A program made the translations under genes and the position numbers. This document shows, in pieces, positions 1-8,890 of a DNA stretch of 64,000 nt. The stretch lies in the NCBI RefSeq assembly GCF_002900975.1, contig NZ_PJON01000001.1, positions 496,001-560,000 of the forward strand. The letters are read 5' to 3'. Positions within the stretch are counted from its first letter, which is position 1. Each line of letters begins with the position of its first letter. Source of the stretch: Tabrizicola aquatica (GTDB taxonomy: Bacteria > Pseudomonadota > Alphaproteobacteria > Rhodobacterales > Rhodobacteraceae). The notes beneath the pieces were generated by a model. The model made no database searches. It was not told the origin of the DNA and saw only the letters and a program-made list of their open reading frames with translations.

Positions 1-723
<723 letters not shown>

Positions 724-914
724 GAGGGCGCGCGCCTTCCGTGCGGGATCAAGATGTAGCAGGCAAAAGGATACACCATCCCAGCTATGGGGTGCAATGC
801 CGGCTGTGCCTAGGATTGGCAGCCATCAAGATCGAGTGACAACTTTTTGTTTTCATTGATTTTTAAGCGGCGTCTGACATGATTCCGCGAGGACCACCAG
901 AAAGGACGGGCGAC

Positions 915-1184
915 ATGGTCGGGCACGAGACGGAGTTGATGCTGAAGGGCTATGGCCTGACAACGGCCGAGCTTTACTATCGGATGCCGGATTATCGTAA
1001 TGTTCTCAACAGCTTCATCTGGCAGGAGTATGACCTTGCCCCGGATTATCCGAAGCTTTTTCAGTTCATCGAGTTCTGGCACGACCAGATTGAAGGCCCG
1101 TTGCATTCGGTGCGCTTTACCCATCGCAAGCTGATCGCCCCGGGCGAGTGGCGCAATGTCGTGGGGGAGTTTCGCGTGCATTGA
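915..1184 (+). CDS. usg: Usg family protein
   Basis: This 89-residue protein matches the small Usg family of alphaproteobacteria, named from its position near trpF in some species. Its biochemical role is unknown. The family hallmarks are visible: LKGYGLTTAELYYRMPDY near the N-terminus, then WQEYDLAPDYP and GPLHSVRFTHRKLIAPGEWR. An ATG exists 36 bp upstream. The start at 915 is preferred because the AAAGGAC stretch at 901-907 makes a correctly spaced ribosome site and because Usg proteins are about 85-90 residues. A REP palindrome begins two bases after the stop. Confidence 0.85.
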   Translation: MVGHETELMLKGYGLTTAELYYRMPDYRNVLNSFIWQEYDLAPDYPKLFQFIEFWHDQIEGPLHSVRFTHRKLIAPGEWRNVVGEFRVH

Positions 1185-1185
1185 G

Positions 1186-1214
1186 CGTAGGGTGGGGTTG
1201 AATCCCACCCTACG
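1186..1214. repeat. REP palindrome, GTAG type (copy A)
   Basis: Perfect 11-bp inverted repeat CGTAGGGTGGG / CCCACCCTACG around a 7-base centre, lying between usg and the radical SAM gene. It is the same motif as the elements at 5655, 6107, 6986, 26891 and 27484. GTAG-headed palindromes of this kind are the class mobilised by RAYT transposases in other proteobacteria; no RAYT gene is in the window. Confidence 0.85.
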
Positions 1215-1258
1215 GCTGAACCTTGCGTCGGGCAGCGGCTTTGAGTAGGGCCGCCGGC

Positions 1259-2293
1259 ATGACGCGCCCCGCTTCCATACCGCTGCCCCTGACCAGTCTT
1301 GACGCGCTGGAGCGGGCCGGATTGACCGACCCGGCCGAGCGTGCGGTCCTGGATGCGGTGGCGGCCGAGTTCCGGGTGCGGATCTCTCCGGCGATGGCCG
1401 AGGTTGCGTCGGACGGTGTGCGGGCGCAGTTCGTGCCGGACGCGCGCGAATTGCAGGTAGTGCCGGAAGAATTGGCCGATCCGATCGGCGATGATGCGCA
1501 TCGGTCGGTGCCGGGACTGACGCATCGCTATCCCGACCGGGCGATCCTGCATGCGACGCAGACCTGCGAGGTCTATTGCCGCTTCTGTTTCCGGCGCGAG
1601 ACGGTGGGGGAGAGCGGTACCTTGGCCGAGGTCGAGTTCGACCGGGTGGTCGACTATTTGCGCCGGACGCCGGCGGTGCGCGAGGTGATCTTTACCGGGG
1701 GCGATCCCTTGGTCCTCTCGGCGCGGCGGCTGGGGGCGATGCTGGACCGGCTGGAGGCGCTGGGGACAATGGACCTGGTGCGGTTCCACACGCGGGTGCC
1801 GGTGGTGGCGCCCGAGAAGGTGAGCGGGGCCCTGGTCGCGGCTTTGGACCGGGCGCTGCCGGTCTGGCTGGTGGTGCATACCAACCATCCCGACGAGATG
1901 ACTGGGGCAGCGGCAGCGGCCTTGCGGCGTCTGAACCGGGCGGGGGTGCCGCTTTTGTCGCAGACGGTGTTGCTGCGGGGTGTGAATGCGGATGCCGACA
2001 CGCTGGAGCGGCTGTTCCGGGTGCTGATTCGCAACCGGGTGAAGCCGTACTATCTGCATCACCCGGATCTGGCGAAGGGAACGGGGCATTTCCGGGTCAC
2101 GCTGGAGGAGGGGCAGGCGATCATGGCCGCCTTGCGCGGGCGGCTGACCGGGATCGCGCAGCCCCTCTATGTGCTGGATATTCCCGGCGGTCACGGCAAG
2201 GTTCCGGTCGGGCCGGGCTATCTGCGGCGCGAAGGCGACCACTGGGTGGTGACCGATCCGCAGGGGTGCGAGCATTCCTACCGGGATCTTTGA
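1259..2293 (+). CDS. Lysine 2,3-aminomutase family radical SAM protein (KamA/EpmB type)
   Basis: Radical SAM/PLP enzyme that moves the alpha-amino group of lysine to the beta position. Family members either make free beta-lysine (KamA) or work with EpmA on translation factor EF-P (EpmB). The cluster-binding motif CEVYCRFC is at residues 103-110. A GGDPL motif follows at about residue 156. The PLP-lysine region PGGHGKVPV is near the C-terminus. At 344 residues it is the short EpmB-like size rather than the 410-residue clostridial KamA. The start at 1259 drops 12 weakly supported upstream codons. No efp or epmA is nearby, so the two roles cannot be separated here. Confidence 0.85.
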   Translation: MTRPASIPLPLTSLDALERAGLTDPAERAVLDAVAAEFRVRISPAMAEVASDGVRAQFVPDARELQVVPEELADPIGDDAHRSVPGLTHRYPDRAILHATQTCEVYCRFCFRRETVGESGTLAEVEFDRVVDYLRRTPAVREVIFTGGDPLVLSARRLGAMLDRLEALGTMDLVRFHTRVPVVAPEKVSGALVAALDRALPVWLVVHTNHPDEMTGAAAAALRRLNRAGVPLLSQTVLLRGVNADADTLERLFRVLIRNRVKPYYLHHPDLAKGTGHFRVTLEEGQAIMAALRGRLTGIAQPLYVLDIPGGHGKVPVGPGYLRREGDHWVVTDPQGCEHSYRDL

Positions 2294-2301
2294 AGCGACC
2301 C

Positions 2302-2318
2302 CCGGGGCGCTGCCCCGG
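2302..2318. terminator. GC-rich hairpin between convergent genes
   Basis: CCGGGGC-GCT-GCCCCGG stem-loop sits between the stops of the aminomutase gene (+) and the arginase gene (-), followed by ACCCCGGGATATTT. There is no clear U-run, so terminator function is inferred from position. The GGGATATTT tail is shared with the repeat family at 23461, 23616 and 38122. Confidence 0.5.
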
Positions 2319-2347
2319 ACCCCGGGATATTTATGGACAGAGAATGG

Positions 2348-3271
2348 CTACTTCGCGCGCGTCGGGCGGTCGAAGACCTTTTTGCCCATCAGGGAGCCGA
2401 CCAGATCGACCATCAGGCGCGCTGTCATGCCGCGGTCGTCGAGGAAGGGGTTGAGTTCGACGAGGTCGAGCGAGGTGACAAGCCCGGATTCGTGCAGGAG
2501 TTCCATGACGAGGTGCGCCTCGCGAAAGGTCGTGCCGCCGGGGACGGTGGTGCCGACGGCGGGGGCGATCGAGGGGTCGAGGAAGTCGACGTCGAGAGAG
2601 ACGTGAAGCATCCCGCCCTCGCGCCGGACAAGGTCGAGGAATTCGCGCAAGGGGGCGACAAGGCCGCGTTCGTCGATGACGCGCATGTCGTTGACCTGGA
2701 TGTCGCGCTCCAGCATCGCGGCCTGTTCGGCCGGGTCGACCGAGCGGATGCCGAACATGCAGATCCGGTGTGCGGGGACGGGTGCGGGGAAGGGCGGGAA
2801 GGCGTCGAACCCGTCGCGGCCGTTGATATAGGCAAGCGGCGTGCCGTGCAGGTTGCCGGAGGTCGTGGTCAGCGGCGTGTGGAAGTCGGAATGCGCGTCA
2901 AGCCATAGGAGGAAGAGCGGCCGGTCCTGGCGATGGGCGAAGGCGGCGGCGCCGGCGGCGGACCCCAGCGCCAGCGAGTGGTCGCCGCCCATCACGATGG
3001 GAAAGCCGCCTTGGCTGAGGGCGTCGTCGACCTTGTCCATCAGGGCCACGGTCCAACCGACGGTTTCGGCCAGGGAATGGACGGCCGGGTTCGGGCAGGC
3101 CACGGCGAGAAGCGGGGGCAGGGTGAGATCGCCCCAATCCTCGACCCCGTGGCCTTCGGAGGCGACCTCGCGCGCGATGCCGGCGACGCGGTAGGCGGCG
3201 GGGCCCATCAGGCAGCCGGGGCGGCGCTGGCCGGTGTCGATGGGCGCGCCGATGAGGATGGTCTTGGGCAT
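2348..3271 (-). CDS. rocF: Arginase (ureohydrolase family)
   Basis: Predicted to hydrolyse arginine to ornithine and urea using a binuclear Mn centre. All three ureohydrolase metal motifs are present: GGDHS at about residue 106, DAHSDFH at about 133 and SLDVDFLDP at about 238. The protein has 307 residues, the usual arginase length. Agmatinase is the main alternative. The N-terminal ILIGAPIDTGQRRPGC signature is arginase-like. The start at 3271 is preceded by a GGAGG ribosome site. Its upstream region is the tandem repeat at 3287-3612. Confidence 0.85.
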   Translation of the reverse strand: MPKTILIGAPIDTGQRRPGCLMGPAAYRVAGIAREVASEGHGVEDWGDLTLPPLLAVACPNPAVHSLAETVGWTVALMDKVDDALSQGGFPIVMGGDHSLALGSAAGAAAFAHRQDRPLFLLWLDAHSDFHTPLTTTSGNLHGTPLAYINGRDGFDAFPPFPAPVPAHRICMFGIRSVDPAEQAAMLERDIQVNDMRVIDERGLVAPLREFLDLVRREGGMLHVSLDVDFLDPSIAPAVGTTVPGGTTFREAHLVMELLHESGLVTSLDLVELNPFLDDRGMTARLMVDLVGSLMGKKVFDRPTRAK

Positions 3272-3286
3272 GTGGGCCTCCGCCTG

Positions 3287-3612
3287 TTTGCCTTGGTGTA
3301 GCGGGGGCGGGCGGCCGGTGGCAACGGGCAATCCGGCGGGGGAGCCGCGGCCACGCCGGCAGATCGCCGATCCTGCGCGGCGGAAGGGCGCAGGTTTGCC
3401 TTGGTGTAGCGGGGGCGGGCGGTCGGTGGCAACGGGCAATCCGGCGGGGGGAGCGGTGGCAGCGCCGGCAGATCGCCGATCCTGCGCGGCGGAAGGGCGC
3501 AGGTTTGCCTTGGTGTAGCGGCGGCGGGCGGTCGGTGGCAACGGGCAATCCGGCGGGGGGAGCGGTGGCAGCGCCGGCAGATCGCCGATCCTGCGCGGCG
3601 GAAGGGCGCAGG
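3287..3612. repeat. Three tandem copies of a 108-109 bp unit
   Basis: Copies occupy 3287-3394 (108 bp), 3395-3503 (109 bp) and 3504-3612 (109 bp). Each starts TTTGCCTTGGTGTAG and ends GGAAGGGCGCAGG. Copies 2 and 3 differ by a single base by eye, while copy 1 differs at several positions, so the last duplication is recent. There are no spacers, so this is not a CRISPR. The block fills the gap between divergent rocF and ccmF. On the minus strand each unit carries TTGCCA and TACACC separated by 18 bp, so a weak promoter for rocF may be present in triplicate (inference). Confidence 0.9.
3295..3328 (-). promoter_or_regulatory. Candidate rocF promoter (copy in repeat 1)
   Basis: Read on the minus strand, TTGCCA and TACACC are 18 bp apart, and the TACACC box ends 24 bp upstream of the rocF start codon. 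The -35 box matches the sigma-70 consensus at 5 of 6 positions but the -10 box at only about 3 of 6. The call therefore rests mainly on position and on repetition in the other two units. Confidence 0.3.
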
Positions 3613-3666
3613 GGGATTTCCGTGGGCGGGGTTAGCGCCTATCATGGGGAGAACATAGGGGGCGGC

Positions 3667-5637
3667 ATGATCGTCGAGCTTGGGCATTTCGCGTTGATCG
3701 TGGCGTTGATGGTGGCGCTGGTGCAATCCACCCTGCCGCTGTGGGGGGCGCATCGCGGCGATGCGCGGCTGATGGCGCTGGCGGAACCCGCCGCGCTGGC
3801 GCAGGCGGTGCTGGTCGCGGCGTCCTTCGCGGCGCTGACCTATGCCTTTGTCGTGTCCGACTTTTCGCTGGCGGTGGTGGTGTCGAACTCGCATACCGCC
3901 AAGCCGATGCTGTACAAGATCAGCGGCGTCTGGGGGAACCATGAGGGCTCGCTTCTGCTGTGGGTCTTGATCCTGGCGGTCTATGGCGCGGCGGTGGCGC
4001 TGTTCGGGCAGGGGCTGCCGACGCGGCTGAAGGCGCGGGTTCTGGCGGTGCAGGGGATGGTGGGGGTGGCGTTCCTGCTGTTCCTGCTGCTGACCTCGAA
4101 CCCGTTCTGGCGGCTGGAAGTGCCGCCGATGGATGGGCAGGACCTTAATCCGTTGTTGCAGGACCCCGGGCTCGCCTTCCATCCGCCGTTCCTTTACCTT
4201 GGCTATGTCGGCCTGAGCATGGCGTTCAGCTTCGCGGTGGCCGCGCTGATCGAGGGGCGGGTGGATGCCGCCTGGGGCCGCTGGGTGCGGCCGTGGACGC
4301 TGGCGGCCTGGGTGTTCCTGACCATCGGCATCGCTCTGGGGTCCTGGTGGGCCTATTATGAACTGGGCTGGGGCGGGTTCTGGTTCTGGGACCCGGTGGA
4401 AAACGCCAGTTTCATGCCCTGGCTACTGGCAGCCGCGCTGCTCCATTCGGCCATCGTGGTCGAGAAGCGCGAAAGCCTGAAGGCCTGGACGATCCTGCTG
4501 GCGATCCTGGCCTTCGGCTTCAGCCTGATCGGCACCTTCATCGTGCGGTCCGGCGTCATCACCAGCGTGCATGCCTTTGCCAATGATCCCGAGCGGGGGG
4601 TGTTCATCCTGATGATCCTGGCCTTCTTTACCGGCGGCGCGCTGATCCTGTTCGCGGCGCGCGCAGGAACGATGGAGGCGAAGGGCGTATTCTCGACCGT
4701 CAGTCGGGAAAGTGCGCTGGTGGCGAACAACATCCTGCTGACCGTCTCGGCCTTCGTGGTCTTTGTCGGCACGATCTGGCCCCTGGTGGCCGAGATGCTT
4801 TTGGACCGGGCGGTCAGCGTGGGCGAGCCGTTCTTCAACGCGGCCTTCACGCCCTTCATGGTGGCCTTGGCGCTGATCCTGCCAGTGGGGGCGATGCTGG
4901 CCTGGAAGCGCGGCACGGTCGGGCGAAGCTTGCGCGGGCTGGTGCCGGCGCTGGTGCTGGCGCTGTCCCTGGGCGCGCTGGCCTATGCGATGCAGACCAA
5001 CCGGACGGCGCTGGGGCCAATCGGGCTGGCGCTGGGGGCCTGGGTGGTCTTTGGCGCGCTGACCGACCTTTGGGCGCGGACCGGGCGCGAGAGCCTGGGT
5101 GCGCGCTTTGCCCGGCTGGGACGCCTGCCGCGGGCCGACTGGGGCAAGGCCACGGCGCATCTGGGGCTGGGCGTCACGATCTTTGCCGTGTCGGCCATGC
5201 TGGCCTGGAAGATCGAGGATATCCGCGTGGTCCAGGTTGGCGAGACCTTCCCGCTGGGGCCTTATGAGGTGCGGTTGGACGACGTGCGCGAGGTGGAGGG
5301 GCCGAATTACTATTCGACCATGGGCTTCCTGACCGTGCTGCGCGATGGGGCCGTGGTGACCGAGTTGACCCCGGAAAAGCGCGTCTATCCGGTGGCGGCG
5401 ATGCCGACGACCGAGGCTGCCATCGATTATGGCTTCCTGCGCGATGTCTATCTGGTGCTGGGGGACCGCCAGGCCTCGGGCGGGTGGGCGGTGCGCAGTT
5501 ACATCGAGCCCTTTGCCAACTGGCTGTGGGCGGGATGCCTGCTGATGGCCCTGGGCGGGCTGCTGAGCCTGACCGACCGGCGCTATCGGGTGGCTGCGGG
5601 GGCGCGCAGGGTTCCGGCCGGGGTGCCGGCAGAATGA
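3667..5637 (+). CDS. ccmF: Haem lyase subunit CcmF (cytochrome c maturation)
   Basis: Polytopic inner-membrane protein that, with CcmH/CcmI, attaches haem to apocytochrome c on the periplasmic side. The 656-residue length is typical. The tryptophan-rich WWD haem-binding segment is clear (ELGWGGFWFWDPVENASFMPW, about residues 230-250). Conserved His-containing loops and about 15 hydrophobic segments are visible. The start at 3667 gives MIVELGHFALI; an upstream in-frame extension runs through the tandem repeats and is not credible. It overlaps ccmH by 4 bases (ATGA), which indicates translational coupling. Confidence 0.96.
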   Translation: MIVELGHFALIVALMVALVQSTLPLWGAHRGDARLMALAEPAALAQAVLVAASFAALTYAFVVSDFSLAVVVSNSHTAKPMLYKISGVWGNHEGSLLLWVLILAVYGAAVALFGQGLPTRLKARVLAVQGMVGVAFLLFLLLTSNPFWRLEVPPMDGQDLNPLLQDPGLAFHPPFLYLGYVGLSMAFSFAVAALIEGRVDAAWGRWVRPWTLAAWVFLTIGIALGSWWAYYELGWGGFWFWDPVENASFMPWLLAAALLHSAIVVEKRESLKAWTILLAILAFGFSLIGTFIVRSGVITSVHAFANDPERGVFILMILAFFTGGALILFAARAGTMEAKGVFSTVSRESALVANNILLTVSAFVVFVGTIWPLVAEMLLDRAVSVGEPFFNAAFTPFMVALALILPVGAMLAWKRGTVGRSLRGLVPALVLALSLGALAYAMQTNRTALGPIGLALGAWVVFGALTDLWARTGRESLGARFARLGRLPRADWGKATAHLGLGVTIFAVSAMLAWKIEDIRVVQVGETFPLGPYEVRLDDVREVEGPNYYSTMGFLTVLRDGAVVTELTPEKRVYPVAAMPTTEAAIDYGFLRDVYLVLGDRQASGGWAVRSYIEPFANWLWAGCLLMALGGLLSLTDRRYRVAAGARRVPAGVPAE

Positions 5638-6110
5638 GCGGGTTTCTGACGCGCGGTGCGTGCAGGCACGCACCCTACGTGCTGGCGCTGTTTCTGAGCG
5701 TCTCGCCTGTGCTTGCGGTGCAGCCGGATGAAATCCTGGCCGATCCGGCGCTGGAGGCGCGAGCGCGCGAGATCAGCCGGGATATCCGCTGCCCGGTCTG
5801 CCAGGGCGAATCGATCGACGATTCCAGCGCGCCGATCAGCCGGGACCTGCGGATCATCATCCGCGAGCGGCTGGTGGCGGGCGACAGCGACCGCGAGGTG
5901 GTGGACTATATCGTCGCGCGCTATGGCGAGTTCGTGCTGTTCAACCCGCGGCCCGAGGGGTCGAACCTGATCCTGTGGCTGGCGGGGCCGGCGCTGCTTC
6001 TGGCCGGGGTCGGGGTTGCCGTCGCAGCGGCGCGGCGCCGGCGCGTGGTGCCCGAGACGGCACTGACGGCCGAAGAAGAAGCACGGCTGAAGGATCTCTT
6101 GCGGGAGTAG
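5634..6110 (+). CDS. ccmH: Cytochrome c maturation thiol protein CcmH
   Basis: 158-residue membrane-anchored periplasmic protein that reduces or holds apocytochrome c for CcmF. It shows a signal sequence (cleavage near VLAVQP), the redox motif CPVCQ in DIRCPVCQGESIDDSSAPISRDLR, one C-terminal membrane segment and a basic cytoplasmic tail. Residues 8-15 (GACRHAPY) are encoded by a REP palindrome, which puts an unusual Cys into the signal-peptide n-region. The stop codon TAG is part of another REP (6107-6135). The order ccmF-ccmH matches Rhodobacter ccl1-ccl2. Confidence 0.94.
   Translation: MSGFLTRGACRHAPYVLALFLSVSPVLAVQPDEILADPALEARAREISRDIRCPVCQGESIDDSSAPISRDLRIIIRERLVAGDSDREVVDYIVARYGEFVLFNPRPEGSNLILWLAGPALLLAGVGVAVAAARRRRVVPETALTAEEEARLKDLLRE
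5655..5679. repeat. REP palindrome inside the ccmH signal-peptide codons (copy F)
   Basis: GGTGCGTGC-AG-GCACGCACC followed by CTACG, the same right arm as the other REPs. It is translated in frame as residues 8-15 of CcmH. Confidence 0.75.
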
Positions 6111-6135
6111 GGTGGGCGGTATCGCCCACCTTCCG
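6107..6135. repeat. REP palindrome overlapping the ccmH stop codon (copy B)
   Basis: GTAGGGTGGGCG-GTAT-CGCCCACC: an 8-bp perfect core stem with a degraded outer right arm (TTCCG instead of CTACG). The TAG of the leading GTAG is the ccmH stop codon. Confidence 0.8.
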
Positions 6136-6212
6136 CCGAAGCGTGACGCCGCGTCGGGCTTGGCCCTGGCGCCGGGCCGGTTAGGCTGCACGCAGGACAG
6201 AGGGGGATGCGG

Positions 6213-6983
6213 ATGTCGGAACTGGTTCGGGTCGAGGTCGAAGGGGGCGTGCATCGGATCACGCTGAACCGGCCAGAGGTCAGGAATGCGCTGAACCGCC
6301 GCTTGCGGGCCGAGCTGACGGCGGCGCTTCTGGCGGGCCATGCGGCGCGGGTGATCGTGTTGACCGGGGCGGGGGCGGGGTTCTGCTCGGGCCAGGATCT
6401 GGGCGATGCGCAGGGTCTGGACGAGGCCGGGTTCGAAGGCGTCCTGAACGGGGAATATGTGCCGATGATCCGGGCGATCACTGAAGCTCCGGTGCCGGTG
6501 ATCGCGGCGGTGAACGGGGTGGCGGCGGGGGCGGGGGCGAACCTGGCGCTGGCCTGCGACCTGGTGATCGCGGCGGAAAGCGCCACGTTTATCCAGGCTT
6601 TCACGCGGATCGGGTTGATCCCGGATGCCGGCGGGACCAGCTTCCTGCCGCGCCGGGTGGGATTGCAACGGGCGATGGGCGCGGCGCTGCTGGCGGAACC
6701 CGTCAGCGCGGCGCAGGCCGAGGCCTGGGGCATGATCTGGGAAGCTGTACCCGACGACCGCTTTGCCGCGGTGGTGGCCGCGCGGGCGGCGCAGCTGGCG
6801 GCGGGGCCCACGGGGGCCTATGCGGCGCTGAAACAGGCGCTGCGCGGGGCGTTCGACCAGCCGCTGGAGGCGCAGTTGGCGGTCGAGGCGCGGTTGCAGG
6901 GGCTCTGCGGCGCCAGTGCGGATTTCCGCGAGGGCGTGGCGGCCTTTGCCGCAAAGCGCGCGCCGCAGTTCACCGGGCGCTGA
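6213..6983 (+). CDS. Enoyl-CoA hydratase/isomerase, PaaG-like
   Basis: Crotonase-fold enzyme of 256 residues. The oxyanion-hole segments are GAGAGFCSGQDLGD (about residues 50-63) and NGVAAGAGANLALACD (about 100-115). The acidic catalytic region IPDAGGTSFLPRRVG is typical of PaaG, the isomerase that rearranges ring-1,2-epoxyphenylacetyl-CoA, but general enoyl-CoA hydratase activity is equally possible. The nearby ATG at 6207 abuts the AGGGGG ribosome site (6201-6206), so the ATG at 6213 with a 6-base spacer is the better start. There are no other paa genes around. Confidence 0.8.
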   Translation: MSELVRVEVEGGVHRITLNRPEVRNALNRRLRAELTAALLAGHAARVIVLTGAGAGFCSGQDLGDAQGLDEAGFEGVLNGEYVPMIRAITEAPVPVIAAVNGVAAGAGANLALACDLVIAAESATFIQAFTRIGLIPDAGGTSFLPRRVGLQRAMGAALLAEPVSAAQAEAWGMIWEAVPDDRFAAVVAARAAQLAAGPTGAYAALKQALRGAFDQPLEAQLAVEARLQGLCGASADFREGVAAFAAKRAPQFTGR

Positions 6984-6985
6984 TC

Positions 6986-7014
6986 CGTAGGGTGGGGTTC
7001 AACCCCACCCTACG
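6986..7014. repeat. REP palindrome, perfect 14-bp arms (copy C)
   Basis: CGTAGGGTGGGGTT and its exact complement separated by one base, lying between the convergent enoyl-CoA hydratase and ilvH stops. It is the most perfect copy and could act as a bidirectional terminator hairpin. Confidence 0.88.
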
Positions 7015-7020
7015 CCGGGG

Positions 7021-7581
7021 TCAGACGCCGCGCGCCAGGGCCGCGACGCCGGTGCGGGCAATCTCCACCAGGCCCAGCGGACGCATGAGTTCGGCGAAGG
7101 CGTCGATCTTTTCCGGCGTGCCGGTCATCTCGAAGACAAAGCTTTCCAGCGTCGAATCCACCACATTGGCACGGAAGATCTCGGCCAGGCGCAGCGCCTC
7201 GATCCTGTGGTCGCCCTTGCCCTGGACCTTGACCAGCGCCAGTTCGCGCTGGACCGACGGCCCCTCGGCGGTCAGGTCGTGGACGGCGTGGACCGGGACC
7301 ATGCGGCTAAGCTGCTTTTCGATCTGGTCGATCACGGCGGGGGTGCCGCGGGTCACGATGGTGATCCGGCTGCGGTGGCCGGTATGGTCCACCTCGGCGA
7401 CGGTCAGGCTGTCGATGTTGTAGCCCCGCCCCGAGAAGAGGCCGATCACGCGGGCCAGCACGCCCGGCTCGTTCTCGACGATCACGGCCAGGGTATGGCT
7501 CTCTTCGATCTCGGACAGGGCCGAGCGGAGATCATAGGCGGAATGGCTGGTCGAGCCCTTCTTGATGTTCAATGCGGACAT
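7021..7581 (-). CDS. ilvH: Acetolactate synthase regulatory (small) subunit
   Basis: 186-residue regulatory subunit that activates IlvB and confers valine feedback inhibition. The N-terminal ACT domain is seen as HTLAVIVENEPGVLARVIGLFSGRGYNIDSL (residues 29-59), followed by the conserved C-terminal domain IEALRLAEIFRANVVD. It is third in the transcription unit ilvB - GT87 gene - ilvH, 76 bp after the GT87 start side. That spacing is looser than usual for ilvBH (often ilvIH) operons, where the two genes normally touch. Confidence 0.96.
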   Translation of the reverse strand: MSALNIKKGSTSHSAYDLRSALSEIEESHTLAVIVENEPGVLARVIGLFSGRGYNIDSLTVAEVDHTGHRSRITIVTRGTPAVIDQIEKQLSRMVPVHAVHDLTAEGPSVQRELALVKVQGKGDHRIEALRLAEIFRANVVDSTLESFVFEMTGTPEKIDAFAELMRPLGLVEIARTGVAALARGV

Positions 7582-7657
7582 GGTGCTTTCCGTTTGGCTG
7601 GCGTGCCCGGCGTCATGCCGGACCCACGCGGGGTAAGAGGGGAACAGGGGGCGGGCA

Positions 7658-8887
7658 TCAGGCGGGCGCCTCGCCTGGGGCCGCGCGCCAGTGCAGCAGC
7701 AGTCCGGCCAGCGCGGCCAGAAGGACCGGCGTCAGCAGGACCGCGCCGATCAGGCGGCCGTCGGTGAAACCGAGCAAGGCGTTGGCGGCCAGAAGGACCC
7801 CGCCCAGCCAGAGGCAGGCCAGCAGGATGAGGGCAGGCAGGCTGCGGCCCAGCACCCCCGCCCGGACGAGGAACAGGCCGATCGCCGCCATCATCGCCGC
7901 CTCATAGTACCACAGGTAGGGCGCCGACAGCAGCATGGCGAGCATCAGACCAGCCGCCTTGGCGTCAAAGCCAACCCGACGCGAGCGCCAGAGCGCGAAA
8001 AGCATCCCCGCCACCCCAAGCGCCAGCCCCCATTGCAGGGTCATGGCCGTCGGCGGCGCAAGGCCTAGCATCACCATCAGATAGAACGGCCCGACCATCA
8101 GATGCAGGTCCGGGATCGACTGTATCAGGGTGTCGCCGACGCCGCTCAGTGCCTGGGCGAAGGCGGGCCAATAGGCCGGGCCGAACGCCAGCGTCGGCAC
8201 CACGGCCAGGACCAGCGCAGTCAGCGCGGCGACCAGGATCGTGCGCCACAGTCCGGCGGCGACCAGCGCCACGGGGATGAGGAGGCCAAGCTGCGGTTTC
8301 AGCGTCAGGCAGCCGATGCAGAGGCCCGCCAGCGTGAAGCGCCCGGCGCGCAGTGCCGCCAGCGCCGCCACAAAACCGGCCAGCCAGATCAGGTTGTTCT
8401 GGCCCAGGATCAGCGTGGGCACATAGGCCGGCGCCAGCGTCAGGGCCAGCCAAACCGGCACCGCGCCTGCACTGAACGGGCGCATCGCCAGCCCCATCAG
8501 CCCGACCGAGACCAGCGTCATCACCAGGAGGGCCGGCGCGAAGGGCAGGGCGCCCAGCGGCATCAGCAAGAGCAGATAGCCCGGCGGATAAAGCCAGGGC
8601 ATGTAATCGTCCGGGTTGATGCCATGCACCTCGGCCAGGCGCGCCATGTCGAAGGCGGCCAGCGGCTCTCCGGCCAGGGCCAGTTGGCCCGCGGCCCAGA
8701 ACACGCGGAAGTCGATCGCCAGGGCCTGGGTGCCTGGTTGGGCGGTCAGGATGAAAGCGGTCTGCAGGATTGCATAGGAGAACAGGGCGGTGACGGTCAC
8801 GCCTGCCAGGACCACCGCCCAGAGGGCAGGGCCCAGCAACGCCCGAACCCGGGCGTCGGCAGCAAGGCGTGACGCGCGGTCCTGCAT
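7658..8887 (-). CDS. GT87-family (DUF2029) membrane glycosyltransferase
   Basis: 409-residue integral membrane protein with about 10 hydrophobic helices. The pattern AIDFRVFWAAGQLALAGEPLAAFD followed by WLYPPGYLLLLMPLG is the signature of GT87 enzymes, which use polyprenyl-phosphate sugars for periplasmic glycosylation (as in mycobacterial mannosyltransferases). The acceptor is unknown. It begins 3 bases after ilvB and lies before ilvH, so it must be co-transcribed with them. Its place inside an amino-acid operon is odd and suggests insertion between formerly adjacent ilvB and ilvH. Confidence 0.75.
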   Translation of the reverse strand: MQDRASRLAADARVRALLGPALWAVVLAGVTVTALFSYAILQTAFILTAQPGTQALAIDFRVFWAAGQLALAGEPLAAFDMARLAEVHGINPDDYMPWLYPPGYLLLLMPLGALPFAPALLVMTLVSVGLMGLAMRPFSAGAVPVWLALTLAPAYVPTLILGQNNLIWLAGFVAALAALRAGRFTLAGLCIGCLTLKPQLGLLIPVALVAAGLWRTILVAALTALVLAVVPTLAFGPAYWPAFAQALSGVGDTLIQSIPDLHLMVGPFYLMVMLGLAPPTAMTLQWGLALGVAGMLFALWRSRRVGFDAKAAGLMLAMLLSAPYLWYYEAAMMAAIGLFLVRAGVLGRSLPALILLACLWLGGVLLAANALLGFTDGRLIGAVLLTPVLLAALAGLLLHWRAAPGEAPA

Positions 8888-8890
8888 GGG

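Noticed and set aside
3287-3612. Possible CRISPR array
   Set aside because: The units are contiguous with no spacers and are over 100 bp long, so they are tandem duplications.
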